Assembly: GCA_947579605.1 (NCBI GenBank)
Contig: OX388314.1
Span: 11,157,982 to 11,221,981, forward strand
From: Athripsodes cinereus
Lineage: Eukaryota; Arthropoda; Insecta; Trichoptera; Leptoceridae
Length of the DNA stretch: 64,000 bases
Reading direction: 5' to 3'
The notes under the pieces are model-generated. The model was not told the origin of the DNA, did no database searches, and saw only the letters and a list, made by a program, of their open reading frames with translations. The stretch's first letter is position 1; each line of letters opens with the position of its first letter. This document shows, one piece after another, positions 25,163 through 36,070 of this stretch. A program made the translations under genes and the position numbers.

Positions 25163-27613
25163 TTATTTATTGGCAAACTTTTAAAATGTTGATACTATAT
25201 AGATACTGAGAAAAATCGATACAATATTTTCTCTTTCAATTAACCTCAAAAGTCGAAACAGCACAAAGAAAATTCATCCTATAACATTATAATTCAAAAC
25301 AATAACACTTATTGTATAGTGATAATATATTCGCCTTTGGTCAACATAATCTCATACAAGAGTAAGTTAATATAATGATAGAATTATTTGATTACAACTT
25401 ACAATCGATGGATCATCTTGTAGAAAATAATTCGACACGTGAAATTACTATCAATAGGTACCTACCTACCCGTGTAAAGCCGCCATAACTCATTACACAC
25501 AGTATTTTATGTAGGTATTAGAATCTACAATCATAGTGTATCAAATAAAATCATAACGGCAAACCACAATAAATAAATATATGATAATAACAACACGACA
25601 AATCATGTAATAACGTGAAATAATAAAAAAAATATCGTATTGATATTTATTGATCAATAAAAAAACAATTATACCAGAGTTTCAAGCAATAATAAATAAT
25701 TTACTCGATACGTCATCATCGATCGTATTGTTGGTATGATCGAGTGGTGCACGTGATGTGAGAGAAAATTCTCACGATTTTTTTAGACAATAAATTGTTC
25801 TTATATACATCTGGGATATAATTCAGCAAATAATAGATATCTACAATATATGGAACAGTGAGTCATTTTAAAATCGTGAAGCGATTTGCGTGTCGTTTGC
25901 AACGTACATTAAAGCTCATATTAAAATTATATATATTAATGAATAAATATTTAAGCATGAACACAAAATGGGTGTTAGTAGGTATATTATTCAGAAAAAA
26001 TCATATACCAAGCATTTTTTAATTAATAAAATGTTTTGTTTTTACAAATACTTTTGTTTGTTGAAGTAAAAGAAATAATTTGCGAAACTATTCAATTTTA
26101 TTTAATTTGGAACCATTCTCAATAACTCAATCGTCATTTAACGCTCCTCCCGAAATTACATGGCAGAAACCAGCCTAATCCATTCTAAGTGGAAACAAGC
26201 AACAATAAATTATGACCAAAACTACCAAAACAAAAATAAATAGTTATTTTAAAATGTATCTAGGTGCATTTGCCAATTAAATAAAGCAGTAAAAGTGACA
26301 GTTCGTATTGTAAATTTATGTTTTATAAGACGAAGTAATCACTACAACACAAATGTAAAATAATTTGAATTTGAAATAATTCTCACAGCCCTTTTACTAT
26401 GATTCAGTGTATCGCATAATCAGATGGAATTAATAAAGTTAATTCACCTCATGCAGGATGGATAGCTCACACACTTGTACATATGTACATACCTCGTTGA
26501 TGAACTGGCCCCAAGGATAATACAACACAATATAGGTAGGTGCATATGAAATGGTAGATTATACCTAATAGAATTAGTACAGCTGGCCTGTAGGTAGGTA
26601 TTTAATAATGATATTTTCATTCATAATTACTTCTAATAATAGGTATAACTAATACAATCATATGGGTTTGGTTGGGAGAAGTAGTAAGTAGGTATGTAGT
26701 ATATTATATAATATAATTGAGCATCTGATTCAGACGTTGACAACAATCATACCTACTGACTCATTAAAGATATATGCCGTAAAAATACGACAGCAAATAT
26801 ATAAAAAAAATTATTAGATTTAGGTAAAAGACACGTCTACATATTCCATCCACATATTTGGATCCAACATACCACTAGTCTGAGATAAAAATTAAATATT
26901 GCATCCTCGACACGGCCTAATAAAGTCAAACACCAAAAAATTATACTGAATCATAGTCGTCACTGATCACAAATCATATCCAATACCGTTAACCCGATAT
27001 AAGTTCAATAACATTAACTATTCTACGGAAGTATACCAATGAGAAAAACAAATGAGTAATTCCTTTGCAAATTCGACATAATCCCAGAAAAAAATATTCA
27101 ATTCAAATTTCTTTATTCATATAAAACATTTACATATTTTTGAGTAAAATATAATATTATCACATTGATTATTCACAAAGTGTTGGTGTTGCCGTCCTAC
27201 TAGGTACAGTGCACCTTTATTGGGGCAAATTGGTCTTATATACTGGTACTTACCTACGTACAACCAAAAACTAATTTCCAATCAATAGTAAAATTCAAGA
27301 TATTTCGATGAACACTTATTTTTTTTATTTTAATAGATACAACAGCTTAAACAATGAATAATACAATAATAAACATTTAATAATTTACATCGCCAATTAA
27401 AGTATCTCAACTTTGAACAATTGAACAGCACAATTTATAAAAAATAGTTATAGAAAGAAGAAGATGAAGGACGAGAGAAGGGAATACAACCTAATTCAAT
27501 GTACAATGGTGTACTTATTAAACTAAATTCAATTTGCAGTGTTTATTATTCAAAATATTTACCTAAATTTTAATACACGTACGCTTATACTCGTACAACT
27601 CAAATACACGTTT

Positions 27614-27713
27614 TATATACCATACTATACTATACCATCACGGCATATCCCACAAGTGGGGTAGCCAGCAGACCAGCTGCATGCAAGAAACACGCAAGCT
27701 GTCCTCTTCGTTT
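27614..27713 (-). repeat. Repeat A 3' end with ATACT tail
   Basis: The forward strand gives CATACTATACTATACC, then ATCACGGCATATCCCACAAG, GGGGTAGCCAGCAGACCAGC and TGCATGCAAGAAACACGC, ending GCTGTCCTCTTCG. It is the closest match to the family 3' end in the window and shows the pentanucleotide tail in the reverse orientation. Confidence 0.8.
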
Positions 27714-28224
27714 TGTATGTTCTCGAAATTAAGTAGAATAACTCAAGGGTAAAAAAACGGTTGTCGATTGCTGCATAGTTATTACAATAACATGTTATTA
27801 CGTTAGTTACACGACAAAATTACATTACGATTATTATTACCACACAGTGTATCCATCTTTATCTTTTACAATGCGGGTTGCCGTGTAGGCACAGCCACTC
27901 AATACACCACCAATCGGTACCCACTATGCAATGTACAATGTTCATAATACATACATACCTATACCTTATCTTCATATCTAGCATAGGTATCAATCATGCA
28001 CAAAATATGTAAAAATATTAATGGGTAGGTAGATACATACGAGTATATGTTCTGTACTCTCCAAGGCATATCCCACACGAAGAGTACTTGTAGGTGTAGA
28101 CTATCGGTAATAAACATGCGAGGTGTCTTGTTCGAGCTAATACCTATACTTATTGTTTATGTCTATTTAGTCAACTTTCTGCTTGTGTCTCTATAACTAA
28201 ATAAAACATACAAGTAAGATAGCA

Positions 28225-28372
28225 TACTTCATTGCTTAGTTGAAAATGTTAAATGTCTCATTCGTGATCTTTAATAATATATTTATTACTTTATAGAACA
28301 CATGAAAACTTATGAAAAAGAGAGGAAGATCTATTCTTTTGCCAGGGACTACATGAACTGAGATTATTGAGA
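28225..28372 (-). repeat. Diverged Repeat A fragment
   Basis: The words CATACTTCATTGCTTAG, TTAAATGTCTCATTCGTG and GAGGAAGATCTATTCTTTTG, then CCAGGGAC, occur in the order of the reversed 5' half of Repeat A. A later segment (28620-28790) is unusually G+C-rich (GGCCGGCTAGCCCTTCAGGC) and shares GCGGATAAATAGAAGTC with 21170. It is probably a separate repeat. Confidence 0.45.
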
Positions 28373-29341
28373 AGATAAAATTATGAAAATATGATAAATT
28401 TATTGTACAATGTAAAGCTGTCTCTCTGTGGAGTTTCTAAATCTCTGGACACCTTATTTCGGCCTCTGGCCCAAATTAGATACTGTATTGTTATAATCAT
28501 TAATAATTGTGCTTGCTTGTTGTTTTTTTTTTTGGGTTTTTGTTGGTTCATTGTTGTCAAGCTTTGTTTATTTGTTATTCATTGTGTTTGATTCGGTTGT
28601 GATTGCATTTTATCTTCCTGAGAGGGGCATCGAAGACGTAAATGTAGCATAAAAGATTCCCACGAGGCGGTATTGGCCGGCTAGCCCTTCAGGCTGCCTA
28701 ATAGGGCCCGCCCGTGAGGACAAAAGTTTTGCTTAGAAGAGCGGATAAATAGAAGTCCCCCGACTTCTAAGATATCCGGGTATGGGAGGGAGTCTTCAAT
28801 GTGGAGTTTCCAAAATAGAAATGGAATTGTATTCTTCCATTGATTTTTTGTGTTCAACAATTTGTAACATGAACTGTATGTAAATAGATGGACACCTATT
28901 GATTTTATAAATTCCTATCTATAGCTATAACAGCTGATCAGAAAAGATGATTATGGTTTTTAATTCCGATTCGTTAGACTACTAGACACGCCGTATGAAG
29001 ATGGGGAGATCTGATAGTAAAATTATAATCCGTCAATTGATCAAGACAAATACCAACCATATAACCATTTGTCATATCATGGTGTGATACAGCCATACAG
29101 GACCAGTTACATACTATATCGATACAATCGCAACAGAACATGGGTGTTGTGGGAATTTCGGAATCTACACAACAATACATGCGGGGTAATGAATGTTAAT
29201 AATAATAAATTTATTATTAAAATATGACATATGAGTTCCACCTACCAATGCAATGTTTACACAAATTTATTTGTTCTTCTCTCTGTCCCTTGACCAACCT
29301 CTTAATTTGTGTTTAGTATCAATAAACTTTACAGAAAAACC

Positions 29342-29660
29342 TATACCATTACGGCATATCCCACAGATGGGGTAGCCAGCAGATTAACTGCATGAAATAA
29401 ATAAACCAATTTCTATACTTCAATAAAACGACCATAGAAAATATAAGAATTATATTATAAATATAAAATATCAGAGTATAATAAGATATAATATATAACA
29501 TACCATCACGGCATATCCCACAAGTGGGAAACATACAAGCTGTCTTCTCTATTCCAAAAAATATAAGACACCCATCGCGGAATTAAAGATGTTAAATGTC
29601 TTTTTTTCGATCCCCTGTCTTTTACATGACACTCAAATACTTAGAAAAGAGAGGGAAACT
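29342..29660 (-). repeat. Two adjacent Repeat A pieces
   Basis: At 29342-29400 and again at 29501-29660 the reversed 3' end of Repeat A appears (CCATTACGGCATATCCCAC; then CCATCACGGCATATCCCAC). The second piece has lost the TAGCCAGCAGACCAG section and continues into the 5' half (GATGTTAAATGTC, ACATGACACTCAAATACTTAG). The A+T-rich gap between them may be an insertion, or the two may be independent insertions. Confidence 0.65.
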
Positions 29661-29670
29661 TATAGATAAA

Positions 29671-30936
29671 GTACACATTGAATAAAGTTTCTTAAAACCC
29701 CTGCTCAAAATAGTAAGGACAGAATCATTAAACTTATTCTCTTAACTTTCTAGTAGGTATAAAGATAATAACCAATTTGACAGTCTTGTACAAATTAATT
29801 TACAGTTGATTCGGAGCTGTATAGCAGAGAAATAAAATATAAGTAAAACAACATATGTAATGACAAATTGAATATTAAACACACATAGACAGCTAAACGT
29901 CAAAATATTGAAGAAAAAAGACTTCCGCCCGACGGAGCGCGTAATTTGTTCAATATTGTACCCATGTATACATACAAAATGAACTAACGCAGCATTGGCA
30001 TAATAGACATGAACAAAGAACTAGGTAAATGGAAATAGTTGAATTTATTGTAAAGATATAACACATTAAAGTAAAATAAATCAATCAATCACTAAGTGTT
30101 ATTGTCCATTTATCATTCGACGAATTGCGATGTAAATATATGCGAGAAGAGAGTTTTTTTTTTTTTTCAAATTTAGTGTCTACCGCGTGGTATAAATAAG
30201 TAGACATATAAATCTATCATGAGACTCATAATATGTACATTGCCTACAGCTATCGTGATTAGATTAGACGCATGTGTGGAAAGTGAATGAATTTGTTGAT
30301 AATATATTATTTATTTATTTATTTAATACAATACACGGCAATTGCCTCTACAAGTATACAGATAAACTTTCCAATCTATAAAAATATAAAAACAATATAA
30401 AAATATAAAAAAACAGACAAAACATTCTCCAGTTAAAGTCAAAAAGTAAAAATTAAAATTATTGTGGCTGACATAAAACATAGTCCCGTGATATGTAGGT
30501 ATCACAATTTCACTTGGTAATCAAGCTTCTTTATGGTCCCTTATTCAACAAACAACTAGTGAAAATACTTGGTCGGAATTCAATCCTAAGACACCCTGTT
30601 GAAAAACGAACAAAATGCAAGTAAATTGTTATGTATTTTTATATAGGTACACATTACTATCAATATAGCGGTAACGTATCTTTTTCTTTTGTATGAAAAC
30701 GCTACAAATATTTGCTTTGAAATTTACAACTAGTTATGTGGTTAAATCAAAGATTATCAAAGACTGGACACAGGAAAAAAAACTCTGAAGTTATAGCTAT
30801 AAAATAGATAGCGCAAGAAGAAAATGAGCAACTATGCATTAATTATTTTTTCAAACATAAGTTATCAATTCATATCGTAGGTACGGAAGTTCTGAACACA
30901 ATAACCATCATGAATAATCAAACATGCAACTCTTAT
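29671..30936. other. Non-coding block left of the transposon
   Basis: This block contains a retroelement 3' terminus at 30303-30345 (minus strand) and otherwise A+T-rich sequence. The last bases, CTTATAGTT, provide the left copy of the target duplication. Confidence 0.5.
30303..30345 (-). repeat. Retrotransposon 3' end with AAATA tail
   Basis: In reverse complement it reads GGCAATTGCCGTGTATTGTA followed by AAATAAATAAATAAATAA. This is the tail architecture seen at 11957-12012 and 35115-35170. Confidence 0.45.
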
Positions 30937-30940
30937 AGTT
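30937..30940. repeat. Target site duplication, left copy (AGTT)
   Basis: AGTT abuts the left terminal repeat and is repeated directly after the right terminal repeat at 33526-33529. Four bases is the duplication length known for Sola-type transposons. Confidence 0.8.
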
Positions 30941-30971
30941 GAATTGATTATTTGAGAAACCCCACAAGTCA
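30941..30971 (+). repeat. Left terminal inverted repeat
   Basis: It reads GAATTGATTATTTGA, G, AAACCCCA, C, AAGTCA. The right repeat differs only at the two single positions given separately. The part AAACCCC-nn-AAGTCA is reused inside the element. Confidence 0.85.
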
Positions 30972-31040
30972 GGTTTTTCGACAAAATGACTTTTTGACGG
31001 AGATGTGTTCCAAAAGTATAAATACACGTTACGGAGAGAT

Positions 31041-31146
31041 ATCCCACAAGTCAACGTGATAGAATGGAAATTATAAGATGTCAGATTTTTCGTTTAGTAG
31101 AGTAACCCCCTAAGTCAGTGACTAATGGGGTTTGTCAAATAAATGA
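31041..31146. promoter_or_regulatory. Left subterminal repeats of the terminal motif
   Basis: There are three internal copies of the terminal word. ATCCCACAAGTCA lies at 31041-31053. AACCCCCTAAGTCA lies at 31104-31117. The reverse form TGACTAATGGGGTTTGTC starts at 31119 and continues into CAAATAAATGA as in the right terminus. The last two are head to head, forming an imperfect palindrome centred at about 31118. These are candidate transposase-binding sites. They sit between the terminus and the transcription start, so they could also let the transposase repress its own gene. Confidence 0.55.
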
Positions 31147-31195
31147 GTGGCAACACCGAGCCATCTGTCACTAAGAAATGACCAGTGTAGTCTTG

Positions 31196-31200
31196 TCAGT
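31196..31200 (+). promoter_or_regulatory. Possible initiator (TCAGT) of the transposase gene
   Basis: TCAGT within CTTGTCAGTCAGCG matches the arthropod initiator and would give an 80-base leader before the ATG at 31281. No good TATA box lies 30 bases upstream. The assignment rests on this one short match. Confidence 0.3.
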
Positions 31201-31280
31201 CAGCGTTTTGAGGTTATATTCTCACGTCATCTCGTTGGTGTTGCTTTCTTGCGTTATTTTATTTAAAAAAAAAACTGAAA

Positions 31281-33206
31281 ATGGATGAAAATAGTGATTC
31301 AAGTGGTAGCTCCGTTATTCCGAGGAAGAGAAAAAGAGGCGTAATTAATAAATCTTCATATAAATCGGAAAAAAGAAAATTAGATCGTGTAAAAGGACTT
31401 CAGTACACTGATTCGAAGGGACGAGTTGTAAGCCCAATGAAACCTAAAGAAGATTGCCGGTAAGCTTCACTACAAATCCTGATATACAAACAAATGTTAG
31501 TTTTTATTCTATTTACTAAATTTATCCACTTTTATTTTAGTTGTAGGAGAAATTGCTATGCAAGGATCAGTGAAGAAGAACGGCTGTTAATCTTTAATAA
31601 GTTTTTATGTTTTAACACAAAAAACGAGCAAGATAGTTACCTTCAGGGTCAAATTTCTGTAGTTAAAATCAAGCAGAGAAGACCGCGCAAACTCGAATCT
31701 CGAACTTCAATGCCGTCGCGTGGGTCTAGTTACGAGTATACTATTTCGACATGTTCTGGTAAACATCAAGTTTGCAAGATAGCCTTTGTTAATATTCATG
31801 GTGTCATCAGCGATCGTGTGAGAAGATTGTGCTCTATGTTATCTCAAGGAAAAGCACCGATAGATAGACGGGGACTAAATACACCTGGAAACGCAAAAGA
31901 TGGTGCTGTAATACAAGCTGTGAGGGAGCATATTGAGTCATTTCCTAAGAAGGTATCTCATTATGCTAGTCAAGAGTGCCATTACTTGGATGCTAGACTC
32001 GATGTAAAAATCATGCACTCAATGTTTCGAGCAAAACATCCAAATATTGATGTGAAATATTCTTTTTACATTAAAATTTTCAAGGAACAATATTCCCCTC
32101 GTTTTGGACGGCCCCAGGTGGATACTTGCTGTACTTGTGAAGAGTTGGAGGTGAAAATAAAAAGTAAATTTTTAAATAATACTGCCAAACGTGTGGCGGT
32201 AGCTGAAAAATTGGTGCATCTAAGACGGGCAAAAAAATTTTATGGAAAAATTAAATCTGTTACGCAACTAGTACGAGAAGATGAATCTGGAAAAACTGGA
32301 GCTGTGTGCATAGATTACATGCAAAATATTAGCCTTCCTTCTATACCAGTACAAGAAACCTTTTACTTAAGACAATTAACTGTGAGTGTCTTCTGTATTC
32401 ATAACCTTAAGGATGACATTGCTAACTTTATAGTATATCACGAAGGGGTTGGAGGTAAAGGCGCTAACGAAGTCAGCACATTTCTTTATCAATATTTGAA
32501 AGAAAATATGGGAAATGTTGAGAACTTACATATTTTCTCCGACGGCTGCGGTGGACAGAATAGGAATCACACAGTTGTAAGGGTTTTATCAGCATTGGTA
32601 TCGCTAGGAATGTTCAAGACCATTGAGCAGTATTTTCCGGTTCGAGGCCACTCGTTTTTACCTTGTGACCGAGATTTTGCTATCTTGAAAAGAAAAATAA
32701 GAAGATCTGATCACATCTATACAGTTAAGGAAGTTGCAGCATTGATTCTAAGCTCAACGGCTATTAAAAAAATCCTGGTCTCTTTGCCTACGTCTCAGGA
32801 CATAATTGATTTTAAAAAATGGTGGCCACATTTTTTTAAGAAAAATATGTTATCAATGGAAACAACAGGTAGACACGTACCGAAAGAAAAGAAAACATCA
32901 TTCAAGATCAGCCAATATTGCTACTTTGCTCATTCTCATGAAAGAGACAGAGTAGTAGTCGTAAAGGAATTCATTGACGGTATGAATAAACATTCGTTTG
33001 CTTTACGAAATTCAAACAAGGATAGGCTAGGCTTACCAAATGGCACGGCTTATCCAGAGGGTAAAATTCCCATTAACAAGAAAAAAATAGACGATTTACT
33101 AAAACTTAAAAATTACTTGCCCCAAGAGAGAGAAATAGAAGAGTTTTTCGGAGAAATATATCAGTGGCCGGTAACAGACCGTGAAACAGATGAAACAATA
33201 TCATGA
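31281..33206 (+). CDS. Sola-like transposase (two exons, 614 aa)
   Basis: Predicted transposase of the surrounding element. It would cut at the terminal repeats and insert the DNA elsewhere, acting in the nucleus. Exon 1 is 31281-31459 and exon 2 is 31541-33206. The start lies in AAAATGG and the stop is TGA. Residues 14-36 are strongly basic (RKRKRG), suiting DNA binding or nuclear import. Splicing creates C59-x-C61-x3-C65, followed by ISEEER, and a second Cys group lies at 256-259 (CCTC), so metal binding is likely. The core blocks are CIDY (D318), HIFSDGCGGQNRN (D394) and RGHSFLPCDRDF (D436, D438). These are the conserved acidic positions expected of an RNase H-like DDD transposase. I recall the same blocks in arthropod and cnidarian proteins annotated DUF7869 and in Sola2 transposases. 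Which of D436 or D438 is catalytic is not decidable here. No stop or frameshift is present. Domestication is unlikely, because the termini are intact. Confidence 0.85.
31460..31540 (+). other. Intron of the transposase gene (81 bp)
   Basis: The donor is CCG|GTAAGC and the acceptor is CTTTTATTTTAG|TTGTAGG. Exon 1 leaves two bases of an Arg codon (CG) and exon 2 supplies T, restoring a single frame from residue 59 to 61. Without splicing, exon 1 ends at the TAA in the donor after 60 codons. The small size and T-rich 3' end are normal for insect introns. Confidence 0.85.
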
Positions 33207-33264
33207 ATATAATATTAAATTACATGACTATTCAATATAATACTGTATATTATATTTTTTAATG

Positions 33265-33270
33265 AATAAA
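33265..33270 (+). terminator. Polyadenylation signal (AATAAA)
   Basis: AATAAA occurs 59 bases after the stop codon, within TTTTAATGAATAAACATG, followed by a T-rich stretch (TTCTTTTTATTTATTTTTTC). It lies inside the element, before the right subterminal repeat. Confidence 0.6.
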
Positions 33271-33300
33271 CATGTCTTCTTTTTATTTATTTTTTCATTT

Positions 33301-33322
33301 ATTTGAGAAACCCCTTAAGTCA
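33301..33322 (+). promoter_or_regulatory. Right subterminal copy of the terminal motif
   Basis: ATTTGAGAAACCCC, TT, AAGTCA matches the inner 22 bases of the left terminal repeat almost exactly and points the same way. It is 200 bp inside the right terminus and is a candidate transposase-binding site. A further near copy TGACTTTC follows. Confidence 0.6.
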
Positions 33323-33494
33323 ATGACTTTCAGGCATGAATTTTTCATTGAAAATGACAATCTTTTACAGATTTCAGCTTAATTTAATGTCAATATCATT
33401 TAAATGAGTCAAATTGCATTCAAAACCCATCCACGCTCATACATTTTTTTTTCACAGAAAGGTTTTTTTCGTCTCCTGTAAAGTTAGCTCCTTA

Positions 33495-33525
33495 TGACTT
33501 ATGGGGTTTATCAAATAATCAATTC
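33495..33525 (-). repeat. Right terminal inverted repeat
   Basis: In reverse complement it reads GAATTGATTATTTGA, T, AAACCCCA, T, AAGTCA, so it matches the left terminus at 29 of 31 positions. A second identical copy exists at 33914-33944 because of the tandem duplication. Confidence 0.85.
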
Positions 33526-33529
33526 AGTT
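33526..33529. repeat. Target site duplication, right copy (AGTT)
   Basis: AGTT follows the right terminus directly and matches 30937-30940. The duplicated terminus at 33914-33944 is followed by the same AGTT at 33945-33948. Confidence 0.8.
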
Positions 33530-33801
33530 ATACATTATACAGACCTATGACATCGACTAAAAAATAAATTTGGTTAAATTAACAATAAATAACACAAAGT
33601 ATCTACAAATAATAGGTACAATCGATCGATACGATTTTTTGTAGTATGTTCAATACAACGTCACAAAAGATGTCGATTGAAACATAATAAAAATATCGAT
33701 CATTTTCAATAACACAATGAAACTCACAATAATTTAAATTACAATGAGAAACACATAATAAAGGCGTATTATTGTATATTCAGTTGAATGGGAACTGTCA
33801 T

Positions 33802-34216
33802 TTTAATGTCAATATCATTTAAATGAGTCAAATTGCATTCAAAACCCATCCACGCTCATACATTTTTTTTTCACAGAAAGGTTTTTTTCGTCTCCTGTAA
33901 AGTTAGCTCCTTATGACTTATGGGGTTTATCAAATAATCAATTCAGTTATACATTATACAGACCTATGACATCGACTAAAAAATAAATTTGGTTAAATTA
34001 ACAATAAATAACACAAAGTATCTACAAATAATAGGTACAATCGATCGATACGATTTTTTGTAGTATGTTCAATACAACGTCACAAAAGATGTCGATTGAA
34101 ACATAATAAAAATATCGATCATTTTCAATAACACAATGAAACTCACAATAATTTAAATTACAATGAGAAACACATAATAAAGGCGTATTATTGTATATTC
34201 AGTTGAATGGGAACTG
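33802..34216. repeat. 415-bp direct repeat, copy 2 (solo right end)
   Basis: Copy 2 begins TTTAATGTCAATATCATTT and ends GAATGGGAACTG. It contains 143 bp of transposon right end with a complete terminal repeat at 33914-33944, so it is a solo end next to the full element. Perfect identity means a very recent duplication or an assembly artefact. Confidence 0.95.
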
Positions 34217-35114
34217 ATTTACATACTCACAACATACATATAAAATAGTGTAGATGTCTTTTTTAGACTAAAAAGATAACGAAAAGTACCTATACCTACC
34301 TATAAATACGTATCTTTTGTAAGATCTGAGAACGAGTAAGAACGTGTACTACTATGTTACTGTGTAGGCATTAGAAGATAATATGAATATATTGAGTGTA
34401 GTATAGAGAAATTATTATATAATGTTATATTAGACTGATACCTACTTATAACAGAAATAATATGAGGCGTCGGTGATTTTTTGTATGATTTTTTTTAATC
34501 CGGCAAAATTAGATATCTGAAAGACATCAACGAATGGTGAACACATTAGGTACTTCAAATGTTGTGTTCATTGGGACTATCATAGTGAAGAAAAACATAA
34601 AAAATAGTATTTCTCTTGCTAATAAGAAATGTTGATAGCCAATAATTTTCATTTTCAAGGTATCTTAACCCTTTACAACTTAGGGAAAGTATGATTCCCA
34701 AAAATATAATATCAAATTTTGAGGATACCAATTATAAATTTCATTTATTTATTTCCACAATATGAATTCAATTTATCATAACTTTAATGATCTGGTATTA
34801 ATAACTGTCCAGAAATATTGAAATATTTGCTCGATAACCGTCCGATGGTGACATCATACATAGTTAAATAGTAAAATATATTTTGAAGACATTCTTTTCA
34901 AAACCTTAATAATTTATGTTACTTCACAGTATTTTTTAGTTTTAATTCTTCTGTTTTGACAACAAAACAGAGATGTATATTTAAAATTACTAATGAAAAC
35001 ACTGAGATGTTGAAAGGGTTAGGTAATTCGGATGCTTAGTTTTAATATAATTATTATTCATATGCAGTTAGTTCTCTAAATACCCTACATAATATTATAG
35101 TTATGAAACACAAG

Positions 35115-35175
35115 ATAATTTATTTATTTATTTAATACATTAAACGGCGTTCAAGCCTTTTTACACTGTATTACA
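35115..35175 (-). repeat. Retrotransposon 3' end with AAATA tail
   Basis: On the minus strand it reads AAAAAGGCTTGAACGCCGTT, then TAATGTATTAAATAAATAAA and more AAAT units. It is the clearest of the four tails of this family. No coding remnant adjoins it. Confidence 0.5.
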
Positions 35176-36007
35176 AAGTATACTTGAACATATTACATTA
35201 CCTACAGTTATACACTCAAGGTACATATAGACTACAAAAGACACAAACAAATTTCATTATAAAAACATTAAGACATTAGCATTATACTGCAATTCATTCA
35301 CAATCATAACAATCCGCATAACCTTATAACAATAAATACATGTATCGATCATTGATATACAATACTATGCACACACGTAAGTACCTTCTAACAATGGTAT
35401 GTTTGAAATATTTCAAAATTGTCCTTGGCTATATACTCGTACAATGTTCATCATAATAAATATTATGTTTAGTACAGATTTTCAATTTGACACTTTAATA
35501 ATCAACATTTATTTTTGCTTTCTGTTTTCAAGCACATCTTTCACAACACAACCATTGACCCAGTAAAGTAATTCAAAATAAAATCTACAAACCTAACTAA
35601 AAGCAACTTTTATGGTTCCGAAATAAAATGTTATTTTAACTTTTATAATAACATAGACATGTAATAAAATTTATTGAATCCAATAAATCTACAACACAAA
35701 ATTAATTTTGCATATCGTTTACGTCTTGCGACTCGACGTTGGTTGTACGTAGCAAAAATAATAATAATGATAACCATTATTGAATATACACTGTAAGTAA
35801 CATTTGGTTGTAGATACTATAAATCACCGGGAAGGAAAAAATAAACTCCGATATATGAATGAAAATAGTGAGAACCAAAACTGAAAAAAAATAGACAGAA
35901 AACTGCATTTTCTAATACCTACAATAAGTATAATTTACAATTTATTACTAATCCATACTTGAATCAACAATTTTCATTTAGTGCACGATAAAAGGGAGCC
36001 GTTTTTG

Positions 36008-36070
36008 ATAATGGTGATGATTATGGATAACCTTGTTTGGCATTGTTTAACAGTTCTCGGGCCATTACGA
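36008..36070 (+). repeat. Interspersed repeat fragment (copy at 42.7 kb)
   Basis: GATGATTATGGATAACCTTG, then GGCATTGTTTAACAGTTCTC and GGGCCATTA, aligns with 42702-42775 (ATGATTATGGATGATTTTG, CGCCATTTAACAGTCCCTAG, ACCGTCTCAAGGGCGCC). Both are on the plus strand. The family is unnamed. Confidence 0.45.

Larger units (their letters stand above)
21743..27613. other. Non-coding A+T-rich block
   Basis: No supported gene is present. The block contains a small palindrome (22409-22441), an element 3' end with ATTTC units (about 23540-23576), a G+C-rich patch (24478-24680) and a second type of tRNA-derived SINE (25029-25162). There is a repeat fragment shared with 2740 (about 26140-26180), and a word typical of retroelement 3' ends (TTCAAATTTCTTTATTCATA, 27104-27123). 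The text GAGGGCTGCCCCTGGCTCGC at 23387-23406 belongs to the ATTTC-tailed element. Confidence 0.5.
30941..33525 (+). mobile_element. Complete Sola-like DNA transposon (2,585 bp)
   Basis: The element is bounded by 31-bp inverted repeats beginning GAATTGATTATTTGA and is flanked by AGTT on both sides. It contains a single two-exon gene that is open throughout and ends about 320 bp before the right terminus. About 340 bp separate the left terminus from the start codon. Both subterminal zones carry extra copies of the terminal motif, in both orientations. The 4-bp duplication together with the type of transposase supports a Sola-like cut-and-paste element. The exact Sola subgroup is inferred from memory of the family. 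Nothing in the sequence shows inactivation, so it may be autonomous. Confidence 0.85.
33383..33797. repeat. 415-bp direct repeat, copy 1 (transposon right end plus flank)
   Basis: Copy 1 covers the last 143 bp of the transposon, the AGTT and about 270 bp of flanking DNA. Compared line by line with 33802-34216 I find no difference. Four bases (TCAT) separate the copies, so the period is 419 bp. The tract contains AATAGGTACAATCGATCGAT and ends GTTGAATGGGAACTG. Confidence 0.95.

Noticed and set aside
31494..31540. ATG at 31494 as start of a 570-residue transposase
   Set aside because: The first 16 codons are the T-rich end of an intron. Splicing from the upstream exon at 31281 restores a typical basic, Cys-containing N-terminus.
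33383..34216. Long terminal repeats of a retrotransposon
   Set aside because: The two 415-bp copies are only 4 bp apart and do not start TG or end CA. They contain a DNA transposon terminus, so this is a tandem duplication.
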